From assembly GCF_004114915.1 (NCBI RefSeq), contig NZ_CP022219.1:3998501-4062500 (forward strand): a stretch of 64,000 nucleotides of DNA, given 5' to 3'. The notes under the pieces are model-generated. The model worked only from the letters and a program-made list of their open reading frames with translations, did no database searches and was not told the DNA's origin. This stretch comes from Bradyrhizobium guangxiense (GTDB lineage: Bacteria; Pseudomonadota; Alphaproteobacteria; Rhizobiales; Xanthobacteraceae). The translations under genes and the position numbers were made by a program. Shown here one piece after another: positions 17,998 to 26,919 of the stretch (position 1 is its first letter; every line of letters begins with the position of its first letter).

Positions 17998-18783
17998 ATG
18001 GGCCGCCTGCAAGGCAAATCCGTCATCATCACCGGCGCCGGCAGCGGTATCGGCCGTGCGGCAGCACACCTCTTCACCAGGGAAGGCGCCAAGCTGATCG
18101 CGGTCGATCGCACCGAGGCGGTGAAGGAGACGGTCGAGGAGATCAAGAAAGCCGGTGGCATTGCGGAGGCCATGGTGGCGGATGCGGGCTCCGAAAAGGA
18201 CGTCATCGCCGTCATCGACAAGGCGGTGACGACGCACGGCCGGCTCGACGTGATCTGGGCCAATGCCGGCATCTCCGGTGGGCTCGTCCCGATTCCCGAG
18301 CAGACGGTGGAGCATTGGCAGGAGATCCTTCGCATCAATCTGATCGGACCGTTCCTCGCGGTGAAGCATGCGATGCCGCACATGGTGAAGCAGCAGTCCG
18401 GCGCGATCGTGCTGACAGCGTCCGTCGCGGGCCTCAAGGCCGGCGCCAGCGGACATCCTTATGCCGCGAGCAAGGCCGGCGTGATCAGCCTGGTGCAGAC
18501 CACCGCCTATTCGCTCACCGGCACCGGCGTGCGCATCAACGCGGTGTGCCCGGGCCTGATCGAGACCGGCATGACAAAGCCGATCTTCGACCGCGCCAAG
18601 GAGCGCGGTACCCAGGACAAGATCGGCCAGCTCAACCCGCTCAAGCGCCCCGGCCAACCGCACGAGCTCGCGGCGATGGGCCTGTTCCTGGCTAGCGACG
18701 AGGCGTCGTATGTGAACGGTCAAGCCTTCCCGGTCGACGGCGGCCTGACCGCGTCGATGCCGTACACGGGCAAGCCGGTCTAA
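17998..18783 (+). CDS. SDR family oxidoreductase
   Basis: A 261-aa classical short-chain dehydrogenase with TGAGSGIGRAA near residue 12, NAG in WANAGISGG, Ser in LTASVAG and the Tyr-x3-Lys pair in YAASKAG. ATG 17998 sits behind GGGAGAAACGC. It is divergent from the histidine phosphatase; the 133-bp gap between them must hold both promoters. Confidence 0.88.
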   Translation: MGRLQGKSVIITGAGSGIGRAAAHLFTREGAKLIAVDRTEAVKETVEEIKKAGGIAEAMVADAGSEKDVIAVIDKAVTTHGRLDVIWANAGISGGLVPIPEQTVEHWQEILRINLIGPFLAVKHAMPHMVKQQSGAIVLTASVAGLKAGASGHPYAASKAGVISLVQTTAYSLTGTGVRINAVCPGLIETGMTKPIFDRAKERGTQDKIGQLNPLKRPGQPHELAAMGLFLASDEASYVNGQAFPVDGGLTASMPYTGKPV

Positions 18784-18883
18784 CAATGGTCTCGGGTCCC
18801 GGACGCGACGCAGCGCGCAAGCGTTGCGGCGCAGAGCCGGGACCTAGCGGGCCGCGTGCTCGGCGCGATACTGCTTTCCGCAT

Positions 18884-18964
18884 CGTCATTGCGAGCGGAG
18901 CGAAGTAAATCCAGACTGCCATCGCGGAAAGGTTCTGGATTGCTTCGCTGCGCTCGCAATGACG
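18884..18964. repeat. Palindromic intergenic repeat, type C
   Basis: CGTCATTGCGAGCGGAGCGAAG at the left pairs with CTTCGCTGCGCTCGCAATGACG at the right, a long imperfect hairpin with TCCAGA/TCTGGA inside. It lies 100 bp after the SDR stop. Confidence 0.85.
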
Positions 18965-19069
18965 GAGTAGGTGGTGGGCGCCTCGCGCTTTCAATTTTCG
19001 CGTCATGGCAGACGCACCTTCGCATCCTCGCGGCGCATTTCGCCCGAGCTTTGCTTCATCTCTTCACCC

Positions 19070-19700
19070 TCAATTGAAAGAGGGCGCAGGGAAGACCGGG
19101 AGCCCGCTGGCACCCGAGGTCCACTGTGCGATGGTGCAATAAGGACTGTGCACAGCGGCATACAGGTGTAGCCAGGACATCCCGGCCTTCCCTGCGCAGT
19201 GGTTTTACGGCTTATGTCGTGCTCTCCCCGGGGAGCGATGCACTATTGCCCCCGTCGCCTTGCGGATGACTGATGCGTGCGCCCGGTTGGGCTGCCTACA
19301 TCACCGCAACACTTGACGCACAGACCCCGGGCGTCAGGACCACACGATTTTGCCGTACGCCGATCACACCGGTCGTGCGCGCGATGCCTTCGCTCACGGT
19401 TGCCCGCCCTGCGAAAATCAGTCGCGCCGATGCAATCAGCGTCCACCGCCGCCCCGCCCGCGTTCGTGACGATCGCGATACGCCCCTCTTCCTTGGGCCG
19501 GGTTGCGCGATACATACGTAATTTCAGAATTTCGGTAAAGACAAATATTTTCGGCGGCGCACGTTGACCGATGGCTTGTATGTTTTGCCCGTCGGGCAAC
19601 GCAAGGTGTGCTAGGCCGAATGAGCGAAGCGATATCCGGATTCACCGCGCCAGCGGCCCCTGGTATCGCTTCGCTCACCCGGGCTACGGGTGCCTGGTGA
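19070..19700. repeat. Noncoding, structured stretch resembling a dispersed Bradyrhizobium element
   Basis: Between the SDR stop (18783) and argE (19776) no reading frame looks coding. This part holds GCCCGTCGGGC (about 19589-19599) and a stem pair GAGCGAAGCGATA...TATCGCTTCGCTC across 19623-19676. Its texture, including runs such as CTCTCCCCGGGGAGCGA, matches from memory a long noncoding element found repeatedly in Bradyrhizobium chromosomes. The boundaries are approximate and the dispersed nature cannot be shown from one window. Confidence 0.35.
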
Positions 19701-19775
19701 TTTGCTCATCAGCCCACCGCGTTGGTATGGTTCCTGCAAGCACCTCAGCTTCACTCCCCCTGACAGAACGAGACA

Positions 19776-20948
19776 ATGCCAAGCTCAAGATCCAACCGTA
19801 TTCGCAAGCTCCTCGCCGACCTCGTCGGTTTCGACACCGTCAGTGACCGCACCAACCTGCCCCTGATCGCTCATATCGAGAGCTACCTCGCCACGTTCGG
19901 CATCAAGGGCGAGCGCATCGTCGATGCCACCGGGCAAAAGGCCTCGCTATGGGTCACGATCGGACCGGAGGACCGGCCGGGCTTCGTGCTGTCGGGCCAC
20001 ACCGACGTCGTGCCTGTCGCGGGCCAGGACTGGAGTCACGATCCGTTCAAGCTGGTCGAGCGCGACGGTAGGCTCTATGGCCGCGGCACCACCGACATGA
20101 AGGGCTTCGTCGCGGTATGCCTCGCCATGGTCCCGGAGATGGTGGAGGCCAAGCTCGCAACACCGATTCATCTAGCGATCTCCTATGACGAGGAGATCGG
20201 CTGCGTCGGGGTACGGCCGATGCTCGGCGAGATCGCGAAGAAGACGGTCCGGCCGCTCGGCGCCTTCATCGGCGAGCCGACCGAGATGAAGGTGATCATC
20301 GGCCACAAGGGCAAGCACGGCGTGCGCGCGACCTTTCACGGGCTCGCCCGCCATTCCTCGATCGCGCCCGACGGCGTCAACGCGATCGAATATGCGGCCG
20401 ATCTGATCACCGAGATCCGCCGCCGTGCCGTGGCACTCGCGGCCGCGCGGGCGACGGACAGCCTCTACGACGTTCCGCACTCGACGCTGCTCACCAGTAT
20501 CGTGCATGGCGGCGCGGCGCTGAACATCGTGCCCGACACCTGCACGGTCGAGTTCGAATGCCGCGGCATCGGCATCACCGAGTCGCGCGAGGTGACGGAC
20601 GCGATCGTCGCCTGGGCCAAAGCCGAGATCGAGCCGGCGATGAAGGCGCGGCATCCGGATTGCGGCATCGATTTCGAGGAGATCCTCGACTACCCCGCAC
20701 TCGACACCGCCGCCGACGCCGCAATTGTCACGCTCGCCAAGAGCCTTGCCGGCCGCAACGACCACGCCAAGGTCGCGTTCGGCACCGAAGCCAGCTTGTT
20801 CGCCAGCATGGCCGATATTCCATCAGTGGTGATCGGCCCGGGCGCGATCGCGCAGGCGCATACGCCGGATGAGTTCGTGGAGATGGCCGAGTTGGAGAAA
20901 TGCGCGGGCTTCGTGGAGAGGCTGATCGCGCATTGTGCGAAGGGGTAG
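19776..20948 (+). CDS. argE: Acetylornithine deacetylase
   Basis: An M20-family metallopeptidase-fold enzyme of 390 aa that removes acetate from N-acetylornithine in arginine synthesis. Metal-site motifs are SGHTDVVPV near residue 70, GRGTTDMKGF near 105 and YDEEIGC near 135. The closing AHTPDEFVEMAELEKC segment supplies the last metal His. ATG 19776. It stands alone after a 990-bp noncoding gap. ArgE is favoured over DapE by these segments, without certainty. Confidence 0.85.
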   Translation: MPSSRSNRIRKLLADLVGFDTVSDRTNLPLIAHIESYLATFGIKGERIVDATGQKASLWVTIGPEDRPGFVLSGHTDVVPVAGQDWSHDPFKLVERDGRLYGRGTTDMKGFVAVCLAMVPEMVEAKLATPIHLAISYDEEIGCVGVRPMLGEIAKKTVRPLGAFIGEPTEMKVIIGHKGKHGVRATFHGLARHSSIAPDGVNAIEYAADLITEIRRRAVALAAARATDSLYDVPHSTLLTSIVHGGAALNIVPDTCTVEFECRGIGITESREVTDAIVAWAKAEIEPAMKARHPDCGIDFEEILDYPALDTAADAAIVTLAKSLAGRNDHAKVAFGTEASLFASMADIPSVVIGPGAIAQAHTPDEFVEMAELEKCAGFVERLIAHCAKG

Positions 20949-20966
20949 GCGGGAACGGGCAAGCCC

Positions 20967-21350
20967 ATGGAAGGGAAAGTTCGACCACAACTGAAGTCGC
21001 TCTTCAGTCCGGACGCCGATCCGATTGATCAATTTATGCCGGACGGACCGTTCGGCATTTTGATCATGGCGATGATTGGACCTGCGGACAGCTTGGGTGA
21101 AGAGTCGTTCGACTTCATGCTCTGCACTCCCGACTGGTTCGCTTCGCATATGAAGAGCGACATCGTCGAAGGGAGGCACTACCTTTTCGTCAAGGATTTC
21201 AACTACGCGCAACTAAAAAGGTTTGTCGAAAACTATTGCGTCAAATGTTCTGCAAACACATGGCCTGAGGTGGCCCAGAAGCTGGCTCGGCTCGGGAAAT
21301 GGGAGTTTGAGGACTACGCGGAATACAAGCCGCCCCCAGCAGCGTGGTAG
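20967..21350 (+). CDS. Imm8-like immunity protein (orphan)
   Basis: A 127-aa soluble protein with the Imm8 signature: a hydrophobic strand ending before SFDFMLCTPDWF, then KSDIVEGRHYLFVKDFN and a helical C-terminus. Imm8 proteins neutralise polymorphic toxins. No toxin gene lies on either side: argE ends 18 bp before, and a palindromic repeat follows. Base composition is less GC-rich than argE, consistent with recent arrival. It may protect against incoming toxins as an orphan. Confidence 0.65.
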   Translation: MEGKVRPQLKSLFSPDADPIDQFMPDGPFGILIMAMIGPADSLGEESFDFMLCTPDWFASHMKSDIVEGRHYLFVKDFNYAQLKRFVENYCVKCSANTWPEVAQKLARLGKWEFEDYAEYKPPPAAW

Positions 21351-21411
21351 AGTGTGAGCATCCGAAGAGGCTCGAAGAAGAGGCGACAGAATGAACTCGC
21401 CTCACCACGGC

Positions 21412-21514
21412 TGTCATGCCCCGGCTTGACCGGGGCATCCAGTACGCCGCGGCCTCTCAGTTCAAATACTAGCGTCTCTGGAATACTGGATTGCCCGCCT
21501 TCGCGGGCAATGAC
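21412..21514. repeat. Palindromic intergenic repeat, type A (second copy)
   Basis: TGTCATGCCCCGGCTTGACCGGGGCATCC at the left and GCCCGCCTTCGCGGGCAATGAC at the right form two hairpins, the same design as 16161-16262. It lies between the convergent Imm8-like gene and the kinase gene. Confidence 0.85.
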
Positions 21515-21542
21515 TTCCGAGGGTAAAGACACGACGTCACAC

Positions 21543-21575
21543 CAAAACAAAAAAGGCGCGGCCATCGACCGCGCC
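21543..21575 (-). terminator. Rho-independent terminator of the kinase gene
   Basis: On the minus strand GGCGCGG and CCGCGCC pair around a 7-base loop and are followed by TTTTTTGTTTT. It lies directly after the stop of the minus-strand kinase gene at 21586. Confidence 0.85.
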
Positions 21576-21585
21576 TTCGTTGTCA

Positions 21586-22644
21586 CTACACCGCTCCCGC
21601 CTTCTGCGCGTATTCCCATGAGGCCTGCGACAGCGGCACGGTGCGCTTGGCGGATTCGAGCGCCTTGGCATTAGCGGCGGTGCCATCGCGGATGCGGCCG
21701 GCGATGCCTTGGGTGATGCCCGCGAGGCGGAACAGATTGTAGGAGAAGTACCAGTTGAGGTCTGGCACGCTCATCCTGGTGACGTTGCAGTAGATCTGCG
21801 CGGCCTCTTCCAGGCTCGGGATGTTGAGCGCCTTGAGGTCGACGCCCTGCAGGCCCGGCATGATCCACTGCATCAATAGGTAGGTGAAGTCGGCCATGGG
21901 ATCGCCGAGCGTCGACAGCTCCCAATCCAGCACGGCCTGCACGCGCGGTTCCGTCGCGTGGAAAATCATGTTGTCGAGGCGATAGTCGCCATGGACGATC
22001 GAGACGCGCGCCTGCTCCGGCACGGTCTTGGGCAGCCATTCGGCGACCTTCTCGAACTCAGGGATGTGCTGCGTCTCGGACGCCCGATACTGCTTGGTCC
22101 AGCGGTCGATCTGGCGCGCGAAATAATTGCCGGGCTTGCCGAAGTCGCCGAGGCCGATCGCGGTGGGATCGTACATGTGCAGCTTCGCCAGCGTCTCGAT
22201 CTTGCTGGTGAAGATCTTGCGCCGCGCATCGTTGTCCTGGCTCGGCAGCGTCGGATCCCAGAACACCCGGCCCTCCTCCATCGACATGATGTAGAAGGCC
22301 GCGCCGATCACGCTGTCGTCCTGGCACAGCGCGTAGGCGCGCGCGACGGGAAAACCCTGCTTGCCGAGCGCTGCGATCACCCGGTATTCGCGATCGACGG
22401 CGTGGGCCGACGGCAGCAATTTGCCGAACGGCTTGCGCCGCATCACGTAGGAACGGTTCGGCGTATTCAGGCGATAGGTCGGATTGGACTGGCCACCCTT
22501 GAACTGGAGCACGACCAGTGGCCCCTCGAAACCTTCGACGTTCTCGCGCATCCAGGCTTCCAGGCGCAGCTCGTCGAAACGATGCCGCTCCTCGACCGGC
22601 TTGGTGCCCGAGAACTCTTCGTCTTTCCTGACGCCGTCAGCCAC
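21586..22644 (-). CDS. APH-like acyl-CoA kinase (ACAD10/11 kinase-domain type)
   Basis: A 352-aa phosphotransferase with the catalytic loop VHGDYRLDN and metal site VLDWELSTLGDP, matching the kinase domain fused to acyl-CoA dehydrogenase in ACAD10/ACAD11 and the LvaA enzyme of levulinate catabolism. Those enzymes phosphorylate 4-hydroxyacyl-CoA so that a dehydrogenase-fold partner can eliminate phosphate. Here the dehydrogenase is the next gene upstream on the same strand (140-bp gap). ATG 22644. The 4-hydroxyacyl role is inferred from this pairing. Confidence 0.82.
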   Translation of the reverse strand: MADGVRKDEEFSGTKPVEERHRFDELRLEAWMRENVEGFEGPLVVLQFKGGQSNPTYRLNTPNRSYVMRRKPFGKLLPSAHAVDREYRVIAALGKQGFPVARAYALCQDDSVIGAAFYIMSMEEGRVFWDPTLPSQDNDARRKIFTSKIETLAKLHMYDPTAIGLGDFGKPGNYFARQIDRWTKQYRASETQHIPEFEKVAEWLPKTVPEQARVSIVHGDYRLDNMIFHATEPRVQAVLDWELSTLGDPMADFTYLLMQWIMPGLQGVDLKALNIPSLEEAAQIYCNVTRMSVPDLNWYFSYNLFRLAGITQGIAGRIRDGTAANAKALESAKRTVPLSQASWEYAQKAGAV

Positions 22645-22784
22645 GATGACGCTCCCTCTTCAGTCCTGACCTTTTCAGGTCGAGCATGATCCTAATCGGT
22701 AACCGCTGACGCACTTGCGTCAAGCGGTCACCGCATCATGCCCTGTCGTTTCTTCAGATCGGGAGCGCCTCCCGGCTCTCCCTG

Positions 22785-24020
22785 TTAATGACTGGGAGAG
22801 TTTGCATACTTCCGAACCTCAAGTCTGGCAATGGCGCGGTTGTGCACCTCGTCCGGACCGTCGGCGAGACGGAGCGTGCGGATGTGGGCGTAGTCCTTGG
22901 CAAGGCCCGCCTCGTCAGAGACGCCGGCACCGCCGAAAGCCTGGATCGCCTCATCGATGATCTTCAGCGCCATGTTGGGCGCGGCGACCTTGATCATGGC
23001 GATCTCGGCCTGCGCCGTCTTGTTTCCGACCTTGTCCATCATATCGGCGGCCTTGAGGCACAGCAGGCGCGTCATGTCGATGTTGGTGCGGGCCTCGCCG
23101 ATGCGCTGCTCCCACACCGAATGCTCGACGATCTTCTTGCCGAAGGCGGTGCGCGAGGACAGCCGCTTCACCATCTTCTCCAGCGCCTCCTCGGCCTTGC
23201 CGATGGTACGCATGCAGTGATGGATACGACCAGGGCCGAGACGGCCCTGCGCGATCTCGAAGCCGCGGCCCTCGCCGAGCAGGATGTTCTCCTTGGGCAC
23301 GCGGACGTTCTCGAGCAGAACCTGCGCGTGGCCGTGCGGCGCGTCGTCGAAACCGAACACCGGAAGCATCTTCTCGACCTTGATGCCGGGCGTGTCGAGC
23401 GGAACCAGGATCTGCGACTGCTGCTGGTGCTTGGCCGCCTTGAAATCGGTCTTGCCCATCAGGATCGCGATCTTGCAGCGGGGATCGCCGACGCCCGACG
23501 ACCACCATTTGCGGCCGTTGATGACGTAGTGATCGCCGTCGCGCTCGATGCGGGTCTCGATGTTGGTGGCGTCCGACGAGGCGACTGCGGGTTCCGTCAT
23601 CAAGAAGGCCGAGCGGATCTCGCCGTCCATCAGCGGACGCAGCCATTTGCGCTTCTGCTCCTTGCTGCCGTAGCGGATGAACACTTCCATGTTGCCGGTG
23701 TCGGGCGCGGAACAGTTGAACACTTCCGAGGCCCAGGTGATGCGGCCCATCTCTTCCGACAGCAGCGCGTATTCGAGGTTGGTCAATCCCGCGCCATGGA
23801 ATTCGTCATCCTCATGCTCGGACGGCGGCATGAACATGTTCCAGAGGCCTTCGGCCTTCGCCTTCTTCTTGAGGTCCTCCAGGATCGGGATCACCTTCCA
23901 GCGCTCGCCGCTGTGATCCTGCTGGTCGTAGATCGGCACCGCCGGGCGCACGTGCTTGGCCATGAAGGACCGCACGCGGTCGAGCCATTCCTTCTGCTTG
24001 GGGGACAGATCGAAATCCAT
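22785..24020 (-). CDS. Acyl-CoA dehydrogenase family protein (ACAD11-like)
   Basis: A 411-aa flavoprotein of the acyl-CoA dehydrogenase superfamily. It starts [12 protein letters not shown], has the FAD/acyl-binding [15 protein letters not shown] and RKWWSSG segments, and carries the [10 protein letters not shown] segment and the C-terminal [15 protein letters not shown] 24020 follows GAGGAGCG; the longer frame to 24077 is not needed. With the downstream kinase it forms the split equivalent of ACAD10/11, probably acting on 4-hydroxyacyl-CoA. A TetR gene is divergent. Confidence 0.87.
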   Translation of the reverse strand: MDFDLSPKQKEWLDRVRSFMAKHVRPAVPIYDQQDHSGERWKVIPILEDLKKKAKAEGLWNMFMPPSEHEDDEFHGAGLTNLEYALLSEEMGRITWASEVFNCSAPDTGNMEVFIRYGSKEQKRKWLRPLMDGEIRSAFLMTEPAVASSDATNIETRIERDGDHYVINGRKWWSSGVGDPRCKIAILMGKTDFKAAKHQQQSQILVPLDTPGIKVEKMLPVFGFDDAPHGHAQVLLENVRVPKENILLGEGRGFEIAQGRLGPGRIHHCMRTIGKAEEALEKMVKRLSSRTAFGKKIVEHSVWEQRIGEARTNIDMTRLLCLKAADMMDKVGNKTAQAEIAMIKVAAPNMALKIIDEAIQAFGGAGVSDEAGLAKDYAHIRTLRLADGPDEVHNRAIARLEVRKYANSPSH

Positions 24021-24227
24021 GGGACGCTCCTCGTCTCTCTCTCGCTGGTCGTTTTGCGCCGGACTGTCCTCCCGCATGACGCGGCCCGCAAGCGCGAATA
24101 TGCGTCTTGCGGGGCTGCCCGAGCCGGCTCGCGAGTTGCGAACGAGTCTCGATTGCGGATTGACTTTCTCCGGCCTTCAAACGATAGTTTCATACAAGTG
24201 TTTGAATTGCAACTCCCTCGCTCACGA

Positions 24228-24319
24228 CGTCATTCCGGGGCAGCCCACAGGGCTGAACCCGGAATCCCGAGATGTGGCGCGAGATTCCGGGTTCTCGCTT
24301 CGCGAGCCCCGGAATGACG
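24228..24319. repeat. Palindromic intergenic repeat, type B (second copy)
   Basis: CGTCATTCCGGGGC pairs with GCCCCGGAATGACG; the inner part has GAACCCGGAATC and GATTCCGGGTTC. Its right end is 3 bp before the TetR start, so it must be in the regulator leader or overlap its promoter. Confidence 0.85.
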
Positions 24320-24321
24320 GG

Positions 24322-24993
24322 ATGAAGGCCATGGCCAGCGATCATACGAGGTCTGCCATTCTTGCCGCCGCGGAACGGCTCTATGCCGATCGCGGCTTCG
24401 GCGACGTGACGCTGCGCGACATCGTCGCGGAGGCAGGCGTCAACCTCGCCGCAGTGAACTATCATTTCGGCTCGAAGGACGAACTGATCGCGGAACTGTT
24501 TGTCACCCGGTCGATCGCGACCAACCGCGAGCGCCTGCGCGAGCTCAAGGCGGCGGAAGAGCAAGGCGGCGGCCGCGCGCCGATCGAGGTGATCTTACGC
24601 GCGCTGGTCGGGCCGACGCTGCGCGGGTGCCTCGGCCCTGAGAACCAGCGCTCGACCGCGGCGCGCTTCATGATCCGCGCCTCGATCGAATCCGTGCCGC
24701 CGATCCGGCGCATCAAGAACCGCGAGATCGACCATCTGCGCAAATTCGCCGGTGCGATGCGCCGCGCCCTGCCAGAGCGCAGCGAGGTCGATATCTACTG
24801 GGGCCTCAATTTCGCGCTCGCGATGGCGCACCACACCATCCGCGAGAGCGAGCGGCTGACCAAGCTGTCGGAAGGCAAATGCGATCTCGACGACGTCGAG
24901 GACGTCGTCGCGCGCGTGGTCAGCGTGGCGACGATGGCGCTGACAGCCGGAAAGGCGGAGACGAAGGCACCGTCGAAAGTGGCGGCGCGGTAA
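24322..24993 (+). CDS. TetR family transcriptional regulator
   Basis: A 223-aa repressor with an N-terminal TetR helix-turn-helix (AILAAAERLYADRGFGDVT then LRDIVAEAGVN and VNYHFGSKDEL) and a C-terminal ligand domain. Starts at ATG 24322 or 24331. It is divergent from the acyl-CoA dehydrogenase/kinase pair and is the natural candidate to control it; the ligand is likely an acyl-CoA, by analogy only. Its leader is occupied by a palindromic repeat. Confidence 0.87.
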   Translation: MKAMASDHTRSAILAAAERLYADRGFGDVTLRDIVAEAGVNLAAVNYHFGSKDELIAELFVTRSIATNRERLRELKAAEEQGGGRAPIEVILRALVGPTLRGCLGPENQRSTAARFMIRASIESVPPIRRIKNREIDHLRKFAGAMRRALPERSEVDIYWGLNFALAMAHHTIRESERLTKLSEGKCDLDDVEDVVARVVSVATMALTAGKAETKAPSKVAAR

Positions 24994-25022
24994 GACACTG
25001 CGAAAGCCACAGCGACGATCCG

Positions 25023-25056
25023 CTCCCTCGCCCCGCTTGCGGGGAGAGGCGAAGGG
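25023..25056. terminator. Hairpin between convergent TetR and RidA genes
   Basis: TCCCTCGCCCCGC and GCGGGGAGAGGCGAAGGGA form an imperfect GC-rich stem. There is no U-tract, so it may be a Rho-aided or bidirectional stop. Confidence 0.4.
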
Positions 25057-25063
25057 ACACCCC

Positions 25064-25456
25064 TCACATCATCGCGATACAGTCGATCTCGACGTCGAAG
25101 GGGCCGAACCATTCCGGCGTACAGACGAAGATCCGCGCCGGCGGATCGACCGGGAAATAGCGCGCATAGATTGCGTTGAACGCAGCGAAGTGCCTGGTCG
25201 AGGTGCAGTAGACGTTGCACTTCATGACGTTGTCGAGGGAGGCGCCGGCCGTCTCGAGGCACAGCTTCATCTGCTCCATGACGAGCTCGCTCTGCCGCTC
25301 GATCGGGGCGGAGGCGATCTCGCCCGTCTCGGGATCGAACGGCGGCAGACCGGCGACGAAGATCATGTTGCCGGCGCGCGTGACCGGCGAGGTCGGCGCC
25401 TTCCAGCGATCGAGGAACGTCGAGATCGGTTCGACGCGGAGCGCTTCGCGTTTCAT
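25064..25456 (-). CDS. RidA family protein
   Basis: A 130-aa YjgF/YER057c/UK114-fold protein, a trimeric deaminase of reactive imine/enamine intermediates in the archetype. It shows GNMIFVAGLPPFDPETG, the central NVMKCNVYCTS, and the C-terminal PARIFVCTPEWFGPFDVEIDC; the usual catalytic Arg is retained in PPARIFV. ATG 25456. BKACE and CoA-transferase genes lie upstream on the same strand, so it could serve amino-acid or imine catabolism with them. Confidence 0.85.
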   Translation of the reverse strand: MKREALRVEPISTFLDRWKAPTSPVTRAGNMIFVAGLPPFDPETGEIASAPIERQSELVMEQMKLCLETAGASLDNVMKCNVYCTSTRHFAAFNAIYARYFPVDPPARIFVCTPEWFGPFDVEIDCIAMM

Positions 25457-25548
25457 GTGGCCACCCTTCGGTTCGAGCGAAAGTGACGCCTGACTACACC
25501 ATCTTGCAGCCGGCATGCTTCGCTTCTGACCGAAGTGTGGTCGGCGGG

Positions 25549-25764
25549 TCAGACCCGCTGCGGCATCTCCTCGGCCTCTTCCTTGGCGAGCAGCAGCAAC
25601 ATCTCGATGCCCATCTCGCCTTCCTGCGGCGAGCGGATGAACTTGATTTCGTCGGAGCTTTGCCGCAGCGCGGCAATGATGGCGACGGCCTGATTGGCGG
25701 TCGCCGCCTCGGTTGCCAGAATGGACTTCTGGTTCTTGGTCTGGAACCCGATCGTGTAGGACAT
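25549..25764 (-). CDS. Conserved small hypothetical protein
   Basis: A 71-aa acidic soluble protein (MSYTIGFQTKNQKSI... ending EEMPQRV) without cysteines or membrane segments. It follows an AGGGGAATG start region (ATG 25764) and stands alone, 92 bp upstream of the RidA start. I do not recognise a functional family; the pattern looks like a beta-strand/helix domain. Confidence 0.6.
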   Translation of the reverse strand: MSYTIGFQTKNQKSILATEAATANQAVAIIAALRQSSDEIKFIRSPQEGEMGIEMLLLLAKEEAEEMPQRV

Positions 25765-25935
25765 TCATTCCCCTCCCGCGTTCAAGTGGAGAGATCGAAT
25801 CAGAGTCGCGCGCAGAGGGGAAGCCTGTGCGACTACGGACCGGGTTTAGTTGGGGATTGCGCACAAGCTCTACGCAAGGTCGCGCGAGCGCCACGTTGTC
25901 GTCACCGATCTATGCTTGGCAATCCGGCGCAGTCG

Positions 25936-26811
25936 TTACGCCAGCCCGAGCAGTTCCCGGGCGTCCTGCGCGCTCGCAACGCTCGCGCCCAGGCTTTTCA
26001 GGATGGAGGCGGCGTGCGCAACCAGCTCGGCATTGGTCTTCGCCAGCACGCCCTTGGACATATAGAGATTGTCCTCCATGCCGACGCGGACGTGGCCGCC
26101 GAGCAGATAGGCTTGCGCCACCATCGGGAATTCGGCGCGGCCGATGCCGAAGCCGGACCAGATCGCGCCTGATGGCAGCAAGCTGCGAGCGTAGAACATC
26201 GTCTCGGGCGTGGCCGAGAAGCCGTACTTCACCCCGAGCACGAGGGAGAACAGGCCCGGCCCCTTCAGCGTGCCCTCGGCGAACAGGTCGCGCGCCAGAT
26301 GGCAGTCGCCGCTATCGAACAGCTCGATCTCCGGCAGCACGCCGGCTGCCTTCATGCGCTCGGCCATGATGCGGACGTTGCGCGGCGTGTTGATCACGAC
26401 CTCGCCGCCGGAATTCATGGTGTTGAGATCCAGAGTGCAGATATCGGGCTTGAGCAGCTCGATATGCTCGACGCGCTTCTCGGGCTGGAGCAGCGTGGTG
26501 CCGGGACCGGCGACGCGAGGATCCTCGATCGAGGGCACGAAGCGCCCGCCGGGGCCGGTCGTGAGGTTGATGACGAGGCTCTTGTTGCGGGCGCGGATGC
26601 GCTCCATCACGTCGCGGTAGAGATCGATCTCCATGGACGGACGACCGGTCTTGGGATCGCGCACATGGATGTGGGCGATCGCCGCGCCGGCTTCGGCCGC
26701 TTCCAGCGCAGAGGTTGCGATCTGCTCGGGCGTGATGGGCAGATACGGCGACTGCTCGGGCTTGGTCAGGTTGCCCGTGATGGCGCAGGTGATGATGGTT
26801 TTGGTGGTCAT
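25936..26811 (-). CDS. 3-keto-5-aminohexanoate cleavage protein (BKACE family)
   Basis: A 291-aa zinc enzyme of the BKACE/DUF849 family that condenses a beta-keto acid with acetyl-CoA and splits it. It starts TKTIITCAITGN, with metal-binding HIHVRDPKTGRPS near residue 47 and NLTTGPGGRFVPS near 83, then GGHVRVGMEDN. BKACE members use varied beta-keto acids; the neighbouring class III CoA-transferase may handle the CoA product. ATG 26811. Confidence 0.88.
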   Translation of the reverse strand: MTTKTIITCAITGNLTKPEQSPYLPITPEQIATSALEAAEAGAAIAHIHVRDPKTGRPSMEIDLYRDVMERIRARNKSLVINLTTGPGGRFVPSIEDPRVAGPGTTLLQPEKRVEHIELLKPDICTLDLNTMNSGGEVVINTPRNVRIMAERMKAAGVLPEIELFDSGDCHLARDLFAEGTLKGPGLFSLVLGVKYGFSATPETMFYARSLLPSGAIWSGFGIGRAEFPMVAQAYLLGGHVRVGMEDNLYMSKGVLAKTNAELVAHAASILKSLGASVASAQDARELLGLA

Positions 26812-26876
26812 TGAGGCTACTCCGACATCGCAAGCTTGCTTACGTTAGATGAATCCGCCGCCGCAGAGTAGCTGCG

Positions 26877-26907
26877 CCGCCTCGCCCCTCTTGCCGGGGC
26901 GAGGCGG
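26877..26907. terminator. Perfect 12-bp stem after the CoA-transferase gene
   Basis: CCGCCTCGCCCC and GGGGCGAGGCGG pair around a 7-base loop just past the CoA-transferase stop, on its downstream side. No U-tract follows on the minus strand, so intrinsic termination is only plausible. Confidence 0.45.
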
Positions 26908-26919
26908 AGGAAGAAAATG

